From Desulfobacterales bacterium (GTDB taxonomy: Bacteria; Desulfobacterota; Desulfobacteria; Desulfobacterales; Desulfosalsimonadaceae): a stretch of 64,000 nucleotides of DNA. The translations under genes were made by a program, and so were the position numbers. Positions 61,578 through 64,000 of this stretch are shown piece after piece. The stretch's first letter is position 1; each line of letters begins with the position of its first letter. The stretch is from assembly GCA_007134875.1 (NCBI GenBank), contig SLJY01000002.1, positions 1 through 64,000 on the forward strand, given 5' to 3'. The notes below the pieces were generated by a model. It saw only the letters and a program-made list of their open reading frames with translations. It searched no databases and had not been told where the DNA came from.

Positions 61578-61859
61578 TTATTTTCCGCGACGCTTGGAAG
61601 CCTTGATCGGGTTGATCTTGGCTTTGCTTTCATTCGCGGTTGCCTGCACGTGAGTCGCCAGGTTGCAGTTTCCGTGTTTCCATTTCACGGTCGGATCCGG
61701 AAACGCCGAGCAGAACCAACCGGTTTCATGCTGTTCGCTCCGGTTGCATCCGCTGCATGCCTCGACGATTTCAACACAGGAGCCGCCGTTGAATACGCAG
61801 CCCTGCGCGGTCATAAACGTGCACTTTCTACCTTTTCTCGTGGTTTCACATACCATCAT
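61578..61859 (-). CDS. PxxKW-family cysteine-rich protein
   Basis: A 93-aa protein with nine cysteines (MMVCETTRKGRKC, GCVFNGGSCVEIV, CSGCNRS, WFCSAFPDPTVKWKHGNCNLATH), the PxxKW motif and a basic tail (IKASKRRGK). The cysteine layout suggests a metal or Fe-S binding site. The family is mostly found in Desulfobacterota and has no assigned function. Start Met1 or Met2. It faces away from kdsD, across a 900-bp repeat-filled gap. Confidence 0.8.
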   Translation of the reverse strand: MMVCETTRKGRKCTFMTAQGCVFNGGSCVEIVEACSGCNRSEQHETGWFCSAFPDPTVKWKHGNCNLATHVQATANESKAKINPIKASKRRGK

Positions 61860-61915
61860 GTTTCAGTACCCCCTTATCAATATAACGAAATAACCCAAAG
61901 CAACGAAATAATATT

Positions 61916-62064
61916 GATGCACTCGTAAAAAGTCGCAATCCGACGGCTTTGCAGAAAGTTCAAGATCAAGGCTTGCGCGATTTCGAAGAATGCAGCGTAC
62001 TTGGCGTAGGTGAAATTCTGAGAAATCGCGCGTAACGAAGATATTGGACTTTTACGAAGTCGTC
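61916..62064 (+). repeat. Family A palindromic element (A11)
   Basis: 149 bp, GATGCACTCGTAAAAAGTCG to GACTTTTACGAAGTCGTC, with perfect AATATT direct repeats on both sides. It lies in the 900-bp gap between PxxKW and kdsD. Confidence 0.9.
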
Positions 62065-62097
62065 AATATTGGCGAAAAACGGTTTCCGTTCAGCCAA
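62065..62097. repeat. Family B arm next to A11 (B6)
   Basis: ATTGGCGAAAAACGGTTTCCGTTCAGCC matches the right arm of family B. It is attached to the right end of A11, as in B1, but no left arm is visible before A11. Confidence 0.55.
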
Positions 62098-62104
62098 CCT
62101 ATAA

Positions 62105-62148
62105 AAATACGGCGCCGTTTTTCTAACATGGGACACGGCGCCGTATTT
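62105..62148. repeat. Inverted repeat in intergenic gap
   Basis: AAATACGGCGCCGT and ACGGCGCCGTATTT form a perfect 14-bp stem with a 16-nt loop. Neither side has a clear T-run outside the stem, so terminator function is uncertain. Confidence 0.65.
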
Positions 62149-62313
62149 ACCTGTACCCTGTCATCCGTCGGCTGTTAAAAAAATGCCGCACCAAGCGCGG
62201 CATCGTAGGCCTCATAAAACTCCGACAGATTTTTTGACATGTTTTTACAGCATAAAAAACATTCTTGTCAAGCGGTTTTGATTCAATTCCGCTTTTTTTC
62301 AAAAACCAAAAAA

Positions 62314-62484
62314 GATGCACTCGTAAAAAGTCTCGATCCGACGGCTTTGTAAAAAGTTCAGGATCAAGGATTGCGCGATTTCAAAGAATGCAGAGTACTC
62401 GGTGTACGTGTATGTTTACAAGGCGTAAGCCGCAAATTCTGGGAAATCGCGCGTAACGAAGATATTGGACTTTATGAAGCCGTC
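62314..62484 (+). repeat. Family A palindromic element (A12)
   Basis: 171 bp, GATGCACTCGTAAAAAGTCTC to GACTTTATGAAGCCGTC, with AAAAAA on both sides as the probable target duplication. It is closely similar to the complement of A2, A8 and A10. Confidence 0.88.
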
Positions 62485-62589
62485 AAAAAAGACTTTTTCC
62501 ATGCAGGCCAATCCATATCTTGATTTTTTATCAAAAAACTGTAATTTTTTAATGATACGATGCAACAACAAAAAGTATCAATAAGTGCC

Positions 62590-62691
62590 ATAGGATGTGC
62601 TGACGAAGGACGCGCATCACTTAAATGCCGCCGCAACAAATCCCGCGGGAGAGTGACGTCTACGATGCGCTTCCTTCGTCAGCACATCCTG
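62590..62691. repeat. Family C inverted repeat (C1)
   Basis: TAGGATGTGCTGACGAAGGA at the left and TCCTTCGTCAGCACATCCT at the right form a 20-bp stem, extended by GCGCAT/ATGCGC. Arm fragments of this family also occur near 11456, 15169 and 43731. Confidence 0.8.
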
Positions 62692-62713
62692 TTCCCCTTG
62701 ACAGCGGGACCGC

Positions 62714-62745
62714 ATAGCGGCTGAACGAAAACCGTCTTTTTCGCA
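62714..62745. repeat. Family B arm just before kdsD (B7)
   Basis: GGCTGAACGAAAACCGTCTTTTTCGC matches the family B arm. It ends about 20 bp before the kdsD start. No second arm is present. Confidence 0.55.
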
Positions 62746-62760
62746 TACAGGGCGCATACC

Positions 62761-63735
62761 ATGACCATCGAACAGGCCGCCGATGTCCTGAGGACCGAGG
62801 CGGAAAGCATATTACAACTCGCCGATCGCATCGACGACAATTTCACCCGGGCCGTGGACGTTATTTTCCAGTCCAGGGGCCGCGTGGTCATCGCGGGCAT
62901 CGGAAAATCCGGCTTAATCGGCCGGAAAATAGCCGCAACGCTTAACTCGACCGGCACGCGGGCCATCTTTCTCCATCCGGTGGAGGCCATGCACGGCGAT
63001 CTGGGCATCCTGTCTGAAAACGACATCTTTCTGGCGCTTTCCAACAGCGGGGAAACCGACGAGCTCAACATCCTGCTGCCGGCTATCCGCAATATCGGCT
63101 GCCCCGTGATTGCATTCACGGGCAATCTTCAATCCACGCTGGCAAAAGAAAGCGACATCGTCATCGACGTGGGCGTTGAAAAGGAGGCCTGCCCCTTAGG
63201 ACTCGCCCCCACGTGCAGCACCACCGCGCAGCTCGCCATGGGAGATGCGCTCGCGGTCGTGCTGATCAACCGCCGGAAATTCAAAAGCGTCGATTTTCAG
63301 CGGTTCCATCCCGGCGGGCAGCTGGGCCGGCGGCTATCCTTCAGGGCAATGGATATCATGTTCACCGGCGACGGCGTCCCGGCGGTAGAGATGGGAACAT
63401 CCATGGACACGGCACTTGCCGTCATGGACGAAAAGCGCCTGGGCGTGGTATTTATCACCGGCGAGGGCGGCAGACTCGAAGGTATCATCACGGACGGGGA
63501 CATCCGTCGCATGGTGGTTTCCAGAACCGGCATACATGATCGAACGGTGGAGGACCTGATGACGAAAAATCCCCGAACCCTTATACCGGAAACGCCCCTC
63601 TATGAAGCGCTGAACACCATGGAAACCCACCAGATCACGGTCATGCCGGTGGTCGAAGCCGACGGCACGCTGGTGGGGACCCTGCACCTGCACGACATTC
63701 TGGGGAAAGGCGCCGTGAAGTTCAACGGTATATAA
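62761..63735 (+). CDS. kdsD: Arabinose-5-phosphate isomerase
   Basis: A 324-aa KpsF/GutQ-family protein. SIS domain: VVIAGIGKSGLIGRKIAAT, GTRAIFLHPVEAMHGDLGIL, LALSNSGETDELNIL, LGLAPTCSTTAQLAMGDALA. Two CBS domains follow (DIMFTGDGVPAVEM, VEDLMTKNPRTLIPETPLYEAL). It converts ribulose 5-phosphate to arabinose 5-phosphate, the first step to Kdo. It follows a 900-bp repeat-rich gap with no clear promoter motif, and a partial gene follows. Confidence 0.95.
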   Translation: MTIEQAADVLRTEAESILQLADRIDDNFTRAVDVIFQSRGRVVIAGIGKSGLIGRKIAATLNSTGTRAIFLHPVEAMHGDLGILSENDIFLALSNSGETDELNILLPAIRNIGCPVIAFTGNLQSTLAKESDIVIDVGVEKEACPLGLAPTCSTTAQLAMGDALAVVLINRRKFKSVDFQRFHPGGQLGRRLSFRAMDIMFTGDGVPAVEMGTSMDTALAVMDEKRLGVVFITGEGGRLEGIITDGDIRRMVVSRTGIHDRTVEDLMTKNPRTLIPETPLYEALNTMETHQITVMPVVEADGTLVGTLHLHDILGKGAVKFNGI

Positions 63736-63840
63736 CCGCTAATAACCCGCTAAAATATCATTGCTTTTGGTGCAGCATAAAATATTGTGGGTTGCAAGAT
63801 CCCTGTAAACCGCCAAACACAACCTCAACAGGAATATATT

Positions 63841-64000
63841 ATGACTGAAAACAACTTCGACATACTCGATACCACCATCGACGCACTCGGCGAACCCAAG
63901 ATCGACTCTCCGATTCTCAGGGAGCTGCTCGGCGCGGATGAAAGCATCTTCAAGGATGAAAATGAAAAAGTGCTGGTGGATATCGAGCCCGACCGGATCA
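63841..64000 (+). CDS. Unknown protein, N-terminal 53 residues
   Basis: An ATG at 63841 with CAGGAA upstream opens a frame to the window edge: MTENNFDILDTTIDALGEPK, then LRELLGADESIFKDENEKVL. It is acidic and has no signal peptide. I recognise no family from this fragment. It follows kdsD by 105 bp. Confidence 0.55.
   Translation, partial: MTENNFDILDTTIDALGEPKIDSPILRELLGADESIFKDENEKVLVDIEPDRI

Noticed and set aside
62105-62148. 14-bp stem as an intrinsic terminator
   Set aside because: The T-run is inside the loop, not after the stem, and no gene ends just before it.
62265-62456. 63-aa ORF
   Set aside because: It lies in element A12.

Overview
The window looks like a chromosomal segment of an anaerobic Desulfobacterota (deltaproteobacterial sulfate-reducer-type) genome. 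This is inferred from gene content: an RnfB-GltD fusion, a 2-hydroxyacyl-CoA dehydratase/benzoyl-CoA reductase-like set with its ATP-dependent activase, a proton-pumping pyrophosphatase, CarD, a PxxKW cysteine-rich protein, several oxygen-sensitive radical SAM enzymes, two MoeA proteins and a complete heptose/LPS-core pathway. No ribosomal RNA, marker operon or database search was available, so genus is not assigned.

Layout. 0-2 kb: outer-membrane lipid transport genes on the minus strand (mlaA, mlaC, start of an RND/MMPL transporter). 2-5 kb: methylthioadenosine salvage pair (mtaD plus purine nucleoside phosphorylase) and a kinase-like protein. 5-10 kb: orphan RnfB-GltD fusion with RseC, then a KamA-family aminomutase overlapping an AmrS-type radical SAM enzyme. 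11-22 kb: aminopeptidase N, a DapF-like protein lacking both catalytic cysteines, two MoeA proteins (one fused to a binding-protein domain), archease and RtcB RNA ligase, phosphohexomutase. 22-32 kb: housekeeping genes (Deg protease, ispE, tRNA-Gln, prs, rplY, pth, hppA, carD, rluD-like). 33-36.5 kb: dehydratase activase and two dehydratase subunits. 37-45 kb: an unknown basic protein, a U32 protein translationally coupled to a radical SAM protein, a His-rich protein, rluB-like, argJ, truA, aminotransferase. 45-63.7 kb: LPS core/O-antigen region with several Kdo/heptose-kinase-like proteins, a sulfotransferase, O-antigen ligase, glycosyltransferases, waaF, gmhB, gmhA, a deoxyhypusine-synthase-like protein, hldE, DUF6165 and kdsD. 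The 45.4-53.8 kb part looks more AT-rich than its surroundings and contains a broken methyltransferase, which suggests acquired DNA.

The most striking feature is not a protein system. The intergenic spaces are occupied by several families of short non-coding palindromic elements. Family A (about 110-200 bp, ends GATGCACTCGTAAAA / TTTTACGAAGCCGTC) has at least 12 full, diverged or truncated copies plus two end fragments. Several copies are flanked by 6-7 bp AT-rich direct repeats, and one copy interrupts a family B element whose uninterrupted relative lies elsewhere in the window. This filled/empty comparison supports transposition, so family A looks like a MITE. Families B, C, D and E are other inverted-repeat elements, and some A copies sit inside B or D. 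Many element edges coincide with gene stops, starts or leaders.

The genes work together mainly as an envelope factory: GmhA, HldE and GmhB make ADP-heptose, KdsD makes arabinose-5-phosphate for Kdo, heptosyltransferases build the core, the kinase-like proteins and sulfotransferase probably decorate it, WaaL ligates O-antigen, and the Mla/RND genes maintain lipid asymmetry.
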